Source of the DNA: Wenzhouxiangella sp. | Lineage (GTDB): Bacteria > Pseudomonadota > Gammaproteobacteria > Xanthomonadales > Wenzhouxiangellaceae | Reading direction: 5' to 3' | Assembly: GCA_007119095.1 (NCBI GenBank) | Contig: SKQI01000133.1 | Coordinates: 1 to 12,165, forward strand | DNA: 12,165 nucleotides | In this document: piece by piece, positions 1-7,777 of the stretch | How the letters are laid out: each line of letters opens with the position of its first letter | How positions within the stretch are numbered: the stretch's first letter is position 1 | Made by a program: the position numbers and the translations under genes | The notes under the pieces: generated by a model | What the model was told of the DNA's origin: nothing | Seen by the model: the letters and a program-made list of their open reading frames with translations, nothing else | Databases searched by the model: none

Positions 1-83
1 ACCAGCAGCAAGATCAGGGCCAGCACCAGGGTGGCGCCGCGCTGGCCACTTGCGAGCCGGCTTGAAAGCTTGTTCATACTCAT
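1..83 (-). CDS. pilX: Type IV pilus minor pilin PilX, N-terminal fragment
   Basis: Only the first 27 codons are in the window; the gene continues past the left edge. The peptide has a short basic N-terminus, then GQRGATLVLALILLLV, the start of a long hydrophobic helix. This is the usual PilX beginning (a QRG motif followed directly by the membrane/assembly helix, less canonical than other prepilins). The ATG at 83 is chosen because a GAGG lies 10 bases upstream, overlapping the pilW stop; a second ATG two codons later is possible. The gene starts 12 bases after the pilW stop, so it is very likely co-transcribed and translationally linked. In the family, PilX is part of the minor-pilin priming complex at the inner membrane, with PilV, PilW, FimU and PilY1. 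Identification rests on the N-terminus plus gene order. Confidence 0.8.
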   Translation of the reverse strand, partial: MSMNKLSSRLASGQRGATLVLALILLL

Positions 84-95
84 GACAGCTGAACC

Positions 96-1262
96 TCAGC
101 GAACCGTGATGCGGTTGCGAACGGCAACCACGTTGGAATAGACCTGCCGCACCCGGCGATCATTGGCCGTGACTTCCAAATCCCCTTCAATCAAGAGGGT
201 CTGGGCCAGCGCCCGGTTGTCGGCATCCTCAGGCGAGGCCATGATCAGGTTCAGATGCACGGCCTCGACAAGATCCCAGCGATTGCCGGGAATATTGGCA
301 GCCGTCCAGAGCCCCGGCTCGTTTCTGACCCGGTAAAAGATCTGGAGGGACTCCACGCCATCGACCAGCTCTTCTCTGATACAGCTCAAGTCTGGGGAGC
401 CACTGCCATCACCACAGTTGATCAGACGCCATAGCGCCTGCCTGGGCCGCTGGGCGGTGGAAGCCGAGCTCTCGGCAACGGCATAGTGAATGACCGATGG
501 CTGGTAGAACTCGGTTTCGGTGTTGTAGGGCGGCCAATTACCCGGATGACCGGCAGGCTCTGTTCCTTTGCAAACCAGCACCGAAGCCGTACCCGTAGGG
601 ACGTTTATGCAGACATCACCAAGACCCAAGTCACAATTGACAGCGAGGAAGGCTGCTCCTTGGGGTATACCAGCAGCACAACTTCCCGTTTTCTGTCCTA
701 TTGGGCAGGTGGGTATATTTGGGAAAACCTCGCCAGATTTCCCCTGATCGCAGCCGGAACAGCCGCTGCGGTTGGGTGATAACGTGTACATGGCAAAAAC
801 ATCACTGCCTGCCAATGCCTGGAAAGTACTGCTGGCAAGCGCCGCTGGCAACCCATCGGTGCCGTTGCTCCAGTCGCTGGGGTCAGTACCGCCAGTCGCC
901 GGTAGGGCCAGCTCTTCCTCAACACCGGTGCCGTCATACTCCCAGCCCATAACGGGGTTCTGATTCATCAGTTCGGCCAGCGCTGGATCATCGACCCAGT
1001 TGCGTATATCCACCGACCGATTACCGCAAATGGCCTCCGAGTCTGCCATGCGGATATCACGGTTCATGATCTCGAGGGCATAGCGGGCACTTTCCTGGGC
1101 CCGCGCCAGACCGTCGGACACGTTGTAGGTCACGCGGCTTGCAATAAACAACTGGATCAAGGCGGCACCGATAGCCAGCCCGATAACCATCGCGATCATC
1201 AACTCGATCAATGAAAATCCGAGCTGCGGCCTAGAGAACATTCCTGACTGGCTGGTTTTCAT
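96..1262 (-). CDS. pilW: Type IV pilus minor pilin PilW
   Basis: 388 residues with a class III (prepilin) signal: a basic leader ending in Gly15, then Phe16-Ser-Leu-Ile-Glu20 and a hydrophobic helix to about residue 45. Prepilin peptidase would cut between G15 and F16; Glu20 is the conserved Glu5 of the mature protein. The length and the ESARYALEIMNRDIRMA stretch after the helix are typical of PilW. The globular part is long and contains ten cysteines, mostly in a central block (CSGC, TCP, SCA, NC, DVC), which suggests disulfides in the periplasm. The ATG at 1262 overlaps the pilV stop as ATGA, with a GAGGAG about 7-8 bases upstream. An internal Met at residue 8 is less likely as start. Known role of the family: a minor pilin of the priming complex that starts pilus assembly and carries PilY1. 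Confidence 0.93.
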   Translation of the reverse strand: MKTSQSGMFSRPQLGFSLIELMIAMVIGLAIGAALIQLFIASRVTYNVSDGLARAQESARYALEIMNRDIRMADSEAICGNRSVDIRNWVDDPALAELMNQNPVMGWEYDGTGVEEELALPATGGTDPSDWSNGTDGLPAALASSTFQALAGSDVFAMYTLSPNRSGCSGCDQGKSGEVFPNIPTCPIGQKTGSCAAGIPQGAAFLAVNCDLGLGDVCINVPTGTASVLVCKGTEPAGHPGNWPPYNTETEFYQPSVIHYAVAESSASTAQRPRQALWRLINCGDGSGSPDLSCIREELVDGVESLQIFYRVRNEPGLWTAANIPGNRWDLVEAVHLNLIMASPEDADNRALAQTLLIEGDLEVTANDRRVRQVYSNVVAVRNRITVR

Positions 1263-1639
1263 AATCTACTCCTCACCACCAACTGATTCGTACTGCTTTC
1301 TCCGCCGTCTCCAAGGCGCGCGTCATCCCAGCTGGCGGTTATGGTGATGTGACCGTCGATGGCCAGATCAATCTGCATATTGAAGTCGCCGGGAAAATTC
1401 CTGGTATAGCGATCCGCGGCGAAACTGGTCTGCACATCGGCAAGCTCTTCCCCAGCCCTGAGCCGGTCCAGCGCATCGTAGATGTAGGTCGTTGCCAGAC
1501 TGTGGTGATGAGAGCCCTGAGCATTGGTCAAAGCCAGGTTGTGCAATGCGGCCAAACCAAGCAGACCGACTGACATGACAATCACGGTAATCAGCACCTC
1601 GAGCAGGGTAAAACCGTTTTGGAACCGCCTGTTCATCAT
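1259..1639 (-). CDS. pilV: Type IV pilus minor pilin PilV
   Basis: 126 residues from the preferred start. The leader ends in Gly9, followed by Phe10-Thr-Leu-Leu-Glu14 and a hydrophobic helix with GLLGLAALHNLALTNAQ, the typical PilV ('pilus modification protein') pattern; Glu14 is mature Glu5. The frame is open further upstream to a GTG at 1741, but that extension has no pilin character. An ATG at 1645 would also work. I chose 1639 because it forms an ATGA overlap with the stop of the upstream pseudopilin gene and lies about 9 bases after a strong AGGGAGG sequence (about 1650-1656). The stop overlaps the pilW start by four bases. There are no cysteines, unlike the two flanking pilins. The expected role is a minor pilin in the priming complex at the inner membrane. 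Confidence 0.9.
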   Translation of the reverse strand: MMNRRFQNGFTLLEVLITVIVMSVGLLGLAALHNLALTNAQGSHHHSLATTYIYDALDRLRAGEELADVQTSFAADRYTRNFPGDFNMQIDLAIDGHITITASWDDARLGDGGESSTNQLVVRSRL

Positions 1640-2178
1640 CCGCATGTGCCCTCCCTTGCCTGTGGACGACCGACTCGATTGACTTCGACCATGCGCGCTC
1701 CGGCAGCACCGGCTGCGCATCTGTTGCCCTGTGCCCGCCATAGCATTCGCTCGCCCTGCTCCAGTGTCTGAACCCGGCCCATCGGATTGTATCGAACGAC
1801 GTTCTGGCTATCGCCCGATTCAACTCGGATCAAGGTAACTCCAGCTGGGGCATCGAGCTCCCAGACGCGAATCACGGCACCGGCATTGTCCCCGGAAGCC
1901 ACTCGAGCCACCCAACCACGGGCCCAGTTCGCATCGCTGGCGCAGTCTGGATCCTCCGGATCGCCGTTGAACACGCATAGCTCCACGGTCTCGACACGCC
2001 GAATCGCCTCCGAGCGGGCAACATTAAGGGCTGTCACCATCTGATTCGCCAGACCAGTAACGCGGTTGCTCTCGATGAAGTTCACGAAGCTGGGAATGGC
2101 CACGGCCATCAGCACGATGGCAACGATCACTGTTATCAGAAGCTCCAGCAAGGTAAAACCAGCTTGGCGGATCATCAT
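1636..2178 (-). CDS. fimU: GspH/FimT-family minor pseudopilin (FimU position)
   Basis: 180 residues from the ATG at 2178. The prepilin signal is Gly7 followed by Phe8-Thr-Leu-Leu-Glu12 and a helix ending in MAVAIPSFVNFIESNRVTGLANQMVTALNVARSEAIRR. This helix-to-globule stretch (SNRV...ARSEAIRR) is diagnostic of the GspH/FimT family. Being directly upstream of pilV, its counterpart in the Pseudomonas aeruginosa order is FimU; FimT belongs to the same family, so the symbol is by position. Four cysteines lie in the globular part. The start is uncertain: GTG at 2184 and ATGs at 2178 and 2175 are all in frame, a TAA lies four codons upstream of the GTG, and no clear Shine-Dalgarno is seen. This is the first gene of the operon in the window; I find no convincing promoter upstream. 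Confidence 0.88.
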   Translation of the reverse strand: MMIRQAGFTLLELLITVIVAIVLMAVAIPSFVNFIESNRVTGLANQMVTALNVARSEAIRRVETVELCVFNGDPEDPDCASDANWARGWVARVASGDNAGAVIRVWELDAPAGVTLIRVESGDSQNVVRYNPMGRVQTLEQGERMLWRAQGNRCAAGAAGARMVEVNRVGRPQAREGTCG

Positions 2179-2252
2179 CAGCACACAGTCAATTTATCAC
2201 CTACTAACTGTAGCGCATCCACACAAGGCAAGGAAGCCCTCACCGACAGACG

Positions 2253-5200
2253 GTGTCAAATCTGCGATCAGCGGCTGCCCAGTCGGTGCGCTCACTTGGG
2301 TTAGACTTGCCGGCCAGTTCATCAAGGCTGCACTCCGTGCTTCAACCATTCACCCGGCAACTGGATGTACCGCACTCCGTGTTCAAGCATGGGCTGCTGC
2401 TTGTGTTTTTACTCTCCGGGCTGGCCGGGCTAGTCTATCAGGCCGTGTGGGCGCAATACCTTGGGCTGATCCTCGGTCATGCCGCCTACGCCCAGGCACT
2501 GGTGCTGGCCACTTTCATGGGCGGCATGGGCTTGGGTGCTTACATGGCGGCAAGGTATAGCGCTGGCTGGCGTAACCTGGTGCGCGCCTATGCCGGCGTG
2601 GAGGTGCTAATCGGTCTGGCCGGACTGGCCTTCCATCTGGTTTTCCTGCAGTTACATGCGCTGGCACTGGATAGCCTGCTGCCGCTGGCACCGGGGCCAA
2701 CCAGCGCAGAAGTGCTCAAATGGTTCCTCGCCATCGGCTTGATCCTGCCACAATCCATCCTGCTCGGAATCAGCTTCCCGCTGATGAGCGCCGGCATCAT
2801 GCGGCGGCTACAAGGTGAGCACGGGCAAATTCTCGGCAGCTTATATTTCACCAACAGCATCGGTGCGGCCATCGGGGCCCTTGTTGCCACATTCGTGCTG
2901 GTGCCTCGGATCGGGCTGCCAGGCGCCGTCCAGTTCGCCGGGCTGCTCAACCTGCTGGTCGCAGTCGCTGCTTGGCTACTGGGCAGCGACCCGAAAGGAC
3001 AAGCCGCCCGCGCCATTGCTTCCATTAGGCCATCAGCGACCCATGCTGGCGAGGATAGAAGCAGAACGTCCGTAAGCGGCTTGCTGCGCCTGGTCCTTAT
3101 TGCCACGGCCCTTTCCAGCGCAGCCTCGTTTGTATACGAGATCGGCTGGATTCGTATGCTGTCGCTGGCCGTGGGCACCACGCTGCATGCCTTCGAGTTG
3201 ATGCTGGCGGCTTTCATAGGTGGCATGGCGCTGGGCGGGCTGTGGATACGCAATCGCGCCGACCAGTACGCGAGGCCGTTGGTCGCGCTGGGCTGGATCC
3301 AGATGACAATGGGCTTAAGCGCGGTCGCTTCCCTGGCGCTGTATGCCTTTGGGGCTTTTGAGTGGGTAGCCTTCCTGATCCAGGCCTTGTCGCTCACGGA
3401 CGCAGGCTATGGCCTTTACAACGTCGGCACTGCCGTCGCCGCCATTGTCATAATGCTCCCGGCTGCGTTTTTTGCAGGCGCCACCCTCCCGCTGTGCACC
3501 AGCCTTCTGTTGCGCCGCGGGCATGGCGAATCGGTAATTGGCAAGGTTTACGCCTGGAATACCTTTGGCGCGATCCTGGGCGTGTTCGCCGCCATTCACT
3601 TCCTGATCCCACAGCTCGGTCTGCGCAATGCCATGCTCGGCGCTGCAGCCATGGATATGCTGATTGGACTGGCGCTGATTCGGGCTCACTTCGATGGCAG
3701 AGAGCGCTGGCCAGCCCTGGCCCGCGCGGCCACACCCGCCGTTGTTGCCCTGACACTGGCAATCACCCTAGTCGAGTTCGACCCCCGCCGCCTGGCTTCC
3801 GGCGTGTTTCGTAGTGGCTCGCCAATACTGGCCGAATCAGTCGATGTGCTCTTTCACCGGGATGGCAAGACAGCCAGTGTTGCAGTTTTCCAGACCGCCA
3901 ACCAGAGCCGGTCAATCAGTTACAACGGCAAGGTCGATGCAGCACTGAGCATGAGAGAGGGCCAAGCGCCGACGATTGATGAACCGACCATGGCACTGGC
4001 TGCTGCCTTGCCGTTAGGAATGCACCCGAATCCCCTTGAGGTTGCAGTCATCGGGCTCGGGTCAGGACTGACTACCCACGTGTTGTTGAGCGACTCGCGT
4101 CCCAGCCGCGTGGAAACCATTGAAATTGAACAACGGATGATTGAGGGCGCGCGCTTGTTTGAGCACAGGGTCAGTCGCGTCTATGATGATCCGCGCTCCC
4201 ACTTGGTTATCAACGACGCAAAGTCGGCTCTATCCAGTCGTGGACAGCGATATGACATTATAGTCTCCGAGCCTCCCAACCCCTGGGTAGCCGGCGTTGG
4301 TCAGTTGTTTGCCACCGAGTTTCATGAACTGGTGAGCCGGCGCCTGAACGACGATGGAATTTTTCTCCAATGGATACACCTGTACGAAATCGACGACTTC
4401 CTGGTCGGCTCGGTTCTCTCCGCATTGACTCCTCACTTTCCTTACACTAAGGCATGGCTGTCAAACAGCAGCGACTTGATGATCGCGGCCTCACGCTCAC
4501 CATTGCCCGCCCTGGATGAGCAGCGATTGTTCGGAACTGAACTCGGCCGCGAGTTGGAGCTTGCCGGCATCAACTCCATTCATCATGTGAACCTGCGCAA
4601 GTTTGCCGATGCTGACTGGTTGCGTGCACTGAGCCACAGCCTTGGCGCACCAGCGAATTCCTATTTCTTTCCCCTGCTCAGCCTGGATGCGCCGAGGGCA
4701 CGTTTTCGCCGGGTCGATGCCGACAACCTCAGGCAGCTTGGCATGGACTTGCCGATCGCCCTTCAGATTCTTGGTATCGGGCAATCACTGCCGTCTGACG
4801 TGGCGACTTCCGGACTGAGACATCTGAGTGCTGAAAGCCGAACCGTAGCGGCCCGCCAGATGCTTGAGCACCTGCTTGATGAAGACAGTGCCGGCCTCAC
4901 ATCGCCTGATGCCATTCAACGTCTCGCCTTGCTGCGGCTGTGGTCAAGTGATTGCGAACAATTATCAGACTCAACGAGACTGCGGCGCTCCTGGCTGGCG
5001 CTCTATTCGCAGATCGTCGGTGAGATACTGCCCTACCTGGACGCCGAGGGCGCTTACCCCCTGGCCAGCGGTGAAGGCTGGATGACCTGCAATGAGCTGC
5101 CGAATAGTATTGCAACACTGATGCAACTGACCGGGGCGCTTGCCGAACGCGCTCCCAGTCCGGTAGAGAGTGCTGCGCGACGTTGGCTTGACCTTGTCCT

Positions 5201-5390
5201 GGAGAAGAATCTGCCGGACATGAGCCTGACACAACAAGCATACCTGGCCGGCCAGGCATCGCTGATCGTATTGGAACGGCGGGGTGAGGCGAGAGCGTTC
5301 AGGACCTACTACGGCACTGCCGCCGATACGACAGTACTTGACAGCCTGGCCCAGGCTGCGCTTGAAACATACCTGGACGGTTACTGGTAA
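2253..5390 (+). CDS. Membrane-anchored spermidine-synthase-like protein (fused MFS-like/aminopropyltransferase fold), long paralogue
   Basis: 1045 codons from the upstream GTG. The first 42 residues are unlike the family; the true start may be GTG at 2337 (weak AAGG upstream) or GTG at 2379, which gives FKHGLLLVFLLSGLAGLVYQ, a normal family beginning. Residues about 47-245 and 277-505 form two related membrane halves of about six helices each, both opening with the same signature (SGLAGLVYQAVW at 55-66; SSAASFVYEIGW at 288-299) and continuing into FMGGMGLGAY / FIGGMALGG. A Rossmann domain follows, with GLGSG at 601-605 (SAM-type nucleotide loop), an acidic VETIEIE strand end, and SEPPNPW at 672-678 where true spermidine synthases carry a catalytic Asp. 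The last ~250-290 residues are an extra, mostly helical region absent from the two neighbours. The substrate is unknown; polyamine synthesis is only a fold-based possibility. The stop overlaps the convergent gene by 10 bases. Confidence 0.88.
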   Translation: MSNLRSAAAQSVRSLGLDLPASSSRLHSVLQPFTRQLDVPHSVFKHGLLLVFLLSGLAGLVYQAVWAQYLGLILGHAAYAQALVLATFMGGMGLGAYMAARYSAGWRNLVRAYAGVEVLIGLAGLAFHLVFLQLHALALDSLLPLAPGPTSAEVLKWFLAIGLILPQSILLGISFPLMSAGIMRRLQGEHGQILGSLYFTNSIGAAIGALVATFVLVPRIGLPGAVQFAGLLNLLVAVAAWLLGSDPKGQAARAIASIRPSATHAGEDRSRTSVSGLLRLVLIATALSSAASFVYEIGWIRMLSLAVGTTLHAFELMLAAFIGGMALGGLWIRNRADQYARPLVALGWIQMTMGLSAVASLALYAFGAFEWVAFLIQALSLTDAGYGLYNVGTAVAAIVIMLPAAFFAGATLPLCTSLLLRRGHGESVIGKVYAWNTFGAILGVFAAIHFLIPQLGLRNAMLGAAAMDMLIGLALIRAHFDGRERWPALARAATPAVVALTLAITLVEFDPRRLASGVFRSGSPILAESVDVLFHRDGKTASVAVFQTANQSRSISYNGKVDAALSMREGQAPTIDEPTMALAAALPLGMHPNPLEVAVIGLGSGLTTHVLLSDSRPSRVETIEIEQRMIEGARLFEHRVSRVYDDPRSHLVINDAKSALSSRGQRYDIIVSEPPNPWVAGVGQLFATEFHELVSRRLNDDGIFLQWIHLYEIDDFLVGSVLSALTPHFPYTKAWLSNSSDLMIAASRSPLPALDEQRLFGTELGRELELAGINSIHHVNLRKFADADWLRALSHSLGAPANSYFFPLLSLDAPRARFRRVDADNLRQLGMDLPIALQILGIGQSLPSDVATSGLRHLSAESRTVAARQMLEHLLDEDSAGLTSPDAIQRLALLRLWSSDCEQLSDSTRLRRSWLALYSQIVGEILPYLDAEGAYPLASGEGWMTCNELPNSIATLMQLTGALAERAPSPVESAARRWLDLVLEKNLPDMSLTQQAYLAGQASLIVLERRGEARAFRTYYGTAADTTVLDSLAQAALETYLDGYW

Positions 5391-7771
5391 TCCACCCCCT
5401 CGTACCATGCCTGCCATGCCCGCTTCAAGGCCTGGTCAGCCTGGATTTGCGGCAGAAAATAGGCCTGGAAAAGGGCCGGATAAATCCGGTACAACACGGC
5501 AGCGCGGCGAGCATAACGCTCAGGCGACATACCGCCCAGGTCTCCGACCTCAACAGCGAAACTTTCCGGGCTTGCAATGACGGGGTCAAAACCGCGCGCT
5601 GTCGGGAAACGCGGTGGCAGCACCTTGAACTCGAGGATAGGGCGGTTATCGGTATTGATTGGCGCGACCGGCAAGTTGCCGCGAAACATGTCGGGGCTTA
5701 GCAAAATGTCGGAAAGGTACTCTGCTGGATCGAATGGTGCCAACGACTGACGCAAACGCCTTTCCAGCATCGGATCGACATTCAGCTCCCCGAAATCCCT
5801 GGGTTGAAGCGGACGATCGGAACAGGTAACGAAGAGATACCCCCCTCGCAACGTGCGCAGTTCACAATGCGCAAAGACTTTTTTCAAGGTGGATATCACC
5901 GTCAATACCCCGGCTTCGGTCATGTCGCCTGTCGAGACCCAGGTCGAAAAGACGCCGCCATCGCGCAACGCATCCCGCACCATTTGGTAAAACTCCAGGG
6001 TATAGATCTTGCCAGCTGAATAGTATGTCGGTGCCGGCACGGAATTGATGATTGCATCGAACTGGCCGGCACTCGCGCCGAGCAGACTGCGGCCATCGAC
6101 AAGATGAATATTGGCGTTCGGATTGGCATGAACCAGCAAGTTGGAAAAAGCGATATCAGGAACCAGCATAAGAAAGGCGCCGTTGATTTCGGCAACTTCA
6201 ACCTGCTCAAAAACACGTGCCGCAGCGCCGGCCGTTATTCCAGAACCTAATCCCAGCACCATTGCGCGCTCCGTACTCGGCGCTGTCAGTGCAGGAATCA
6301 CGCCGCTGAGCAGCTCGGACGCAGAGGTTACGCCTCTCGACTCCACGACAATGCTCGGATGGCCGTTGTAGGACAGCCAGGTACGCTGGCTGCTTTGAAT
6401 CAGGGACGCGCTTTCGCCGGCCCAACGGTAAATATGAACCTGGTCATCGACACTAATGCGAGAACGCGTTGAAGCCAAATGAAAGTCAACATCGTCCCAG
6501 GTGGCGCCGGCCACGATCAACAGTACGACAGTCATGGCAGAGAACACGAGACCCTTGCGAAGCGACTTTGACAATGCCTTACCCGCCCCGAAGTCATACG
6601 CGAGCCAGGCTGCAATAAGGGCGAGCATCGCCACGATAGCCAGTAATCCCCAACCTGGAAGCAGCGGGTGCAGAAAGGCCACGAACATCAGGTAACCACC
6701 CGCGTTGGCCAGCCCCGAGAACCAGAGCAACTCACCCGCCTCACGCGCAACCGCACGTTCCTGGCGCATCAGTGCGGGAAGCGTGATCCCAAATAGCACC
6801 ATTGGGGCCAGGCCTAGCGCGGCTGCGTACAAAAACCGTTCTGCAAATCCTGCCAGGCCGAATCCATCGGTCAACGCAACGGCGCCATCGTGAAACAAGC
6901 CTACCGGGCTGATCAATATCAAGTAGGTGGGTAGCAGCACCACAGGGAGCCAGCCCATTGCAGCTTGAAAGCTTGCTCTGGTGCGCGAGGCTATCCATGC
7001 CCCCAGACTCAGCCCCAGAAGGATCACCGCAAGGCCGGCTGCAAAATTGGAGCGGTGGGGGCCAAGCACCAGGTCCAACGAGCGCAGCAAGAGCATCTGA
7101 ACCAAAGCACTGGCGGTGCTGGCCAGGCAAACCGCCAACAGCGTGCGAGCGGCAAACCGATGCCTGAGCAAAGCGGGACGGCGAATGTCGGTTGCTCTGA
7201 CCCAAAGCAGCACAGCACCGACGATCATGTTCAAAAAACCCAGCACATGGAGCGAGGCACGAATGCCCAGCCACGCTACCAGCAAGCCCTCAATCACAAC
7301 GATGCCGCAAAACGCACCGAGGTTATACCGCGAATAAACCCGCTCGAAGGCCCGTCCAGTGCCGGTGAGCGTGGCCTTGACATATCCGCTGTAAAGCGGC
7401 ACGCCAACTCCGATCATCAGAGCGGCCGGCGCCACCAGCAATGCCATGGTCAGCATCGTAAGTGTCGGTGTTGCGGCAACTATGGCCCAACCCCCCTGGT
7501 TGCTCAGAAGCCAGGTCAGCAGCGGCAAAGCGAACGCATACAATCCTGCTCCGAGCTCGACCAGCGCAAGCCAGCGATGACTCAGATAAGCAAGCCGCGC
7601 ACCAGTGGCAATGCCGAGCAGAAAAGTGCCCAGCATTGCCGCATGCACATGCAAGGAATCACCAAGAAATATCGTCAGGTGACGCAGATAAAGCACCTGG
7701 TAGCCCAGCGCACAGAACCCGGAGATGAATGCCAATCGGGCAATGACCAGATCGCGCTGCACGTCAACCAC
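5381..7771 (-). CDS. Membrane-anchored spermidine-synthase-like protein, paralogue 2
   Basis: 796 residues. Two membrane halves: about residues 8-190, opening FISGFCALGYQVLYLRHL, and about 205-430, opening CLASTASALVQMLLLRSL and containing ILLGLSLGAW. A soluble domain from about 440 contains GLGSG at 507-511, VEVAEINGAF, and a beta-strand ending DAIINSVPAP (572-581); NTDNRPILEF at about 706-715 is the family's conserved C-terminal strand. At the position of the catalytic Asp of spermidine synthase it has Ser577, so aminopropyl transfer looks doubtful. The GTG at 7771 starts 6 bases after the stop of the upstream paralogue, so the two form an operon; a GTG three codons later, preceded by GGGTGG, is an alternative. 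It belongs to the 'fused MFS/spermidine synthase' group; the real substrate cannot be told from sequence. Confidence 0.88.
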   Translation of the reverse strand: MVDVQRDLVIARLAFISGFCALGYQVLYLRHLTIFLGDSLHVHAAMLGTFLLGIATGARLAYLSHRWLALVELGAGLYAFALPLLTWLLSNQGGWAIVAATPTLTMLTMALLVAPAALMIGVGVPLYSGYVKATLTGTGRAFERVYSRYNLGAFCGIVVIEGLLVAWLGIRASLHVLGFLNMIVGAVLLWVRATDIRRPALLRHRFAARTLLAVCLASTASALVQMLLLRSLDLVLGPHRSNFAAGLAVILLGLSLGAWIASRTRASFQAAMGWLPVVLLPTYLILISPVGLFHDGAVALTDGFGLAGFAERFLYAAALGLAPMVLFGITLPALMRQERAVAREAGELLWFSGLANAGGYLMFVAFLHPLLPGWGLLAIVAMLALIAAWLAYDFGAGKALSKSLRKGLVFSAMTVVLLIVAGATWDDVDFHLASTRSRISVDDQVHIYRWAGESASLIQSSQRTWLSYNGHPSIVVESRGVTSASELLSGVIPALTAPSTERAMVLGLGSGITAGAAARVFEQVEVAEINGAFLMLVPDIAFSNLLVHANPNANIHLVDGRSLLGASAGQFDAIINSVPAPTYYSAGKIYTLEFYQMVRDALRDGGVFSTWVSTGDMTEAGVLTVISTLKKVFAHCELRTLRGGYLFVTCSDRPLQPRDFGELNVDPMLERRLRQSLAPFDPAEYLSDILLSPDMFRGNLPVAPINTDNRPILEFKVLPPRFPTARGFDPVIASPESFAVEVGDLGGMSPERYARRAAVLYRIYPALFQAYFLPQIQADQALKRAWQAWYEGVDYQ

Positions 7772-7777
7772 CCAAGA

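Noticed and set aside
1645..1741. Upstream extension of pilV to a GTG at 1741
   Set aside because: The added residues are Arg/Ser-rich and precede the basic prepilin leader; they overlap the upstream pseudopilin gene, and the ATGA overlap with a Shine-Dalgarno supports 1639.
2254..2259. Perfect TTGACA on the minus strand upstream of the pilin operon
   Set aside because: No acceptable -10 hexamer occurs 16-18 bases downstream, so I did not call a promoter.
2588..3397. Minus-strand open frame of 269 codons inside the long paralogue
   Set aside because: It lies fully within a strongly supported membrane-protein gene and shows no recognisable features; a complementary-strand shadow.
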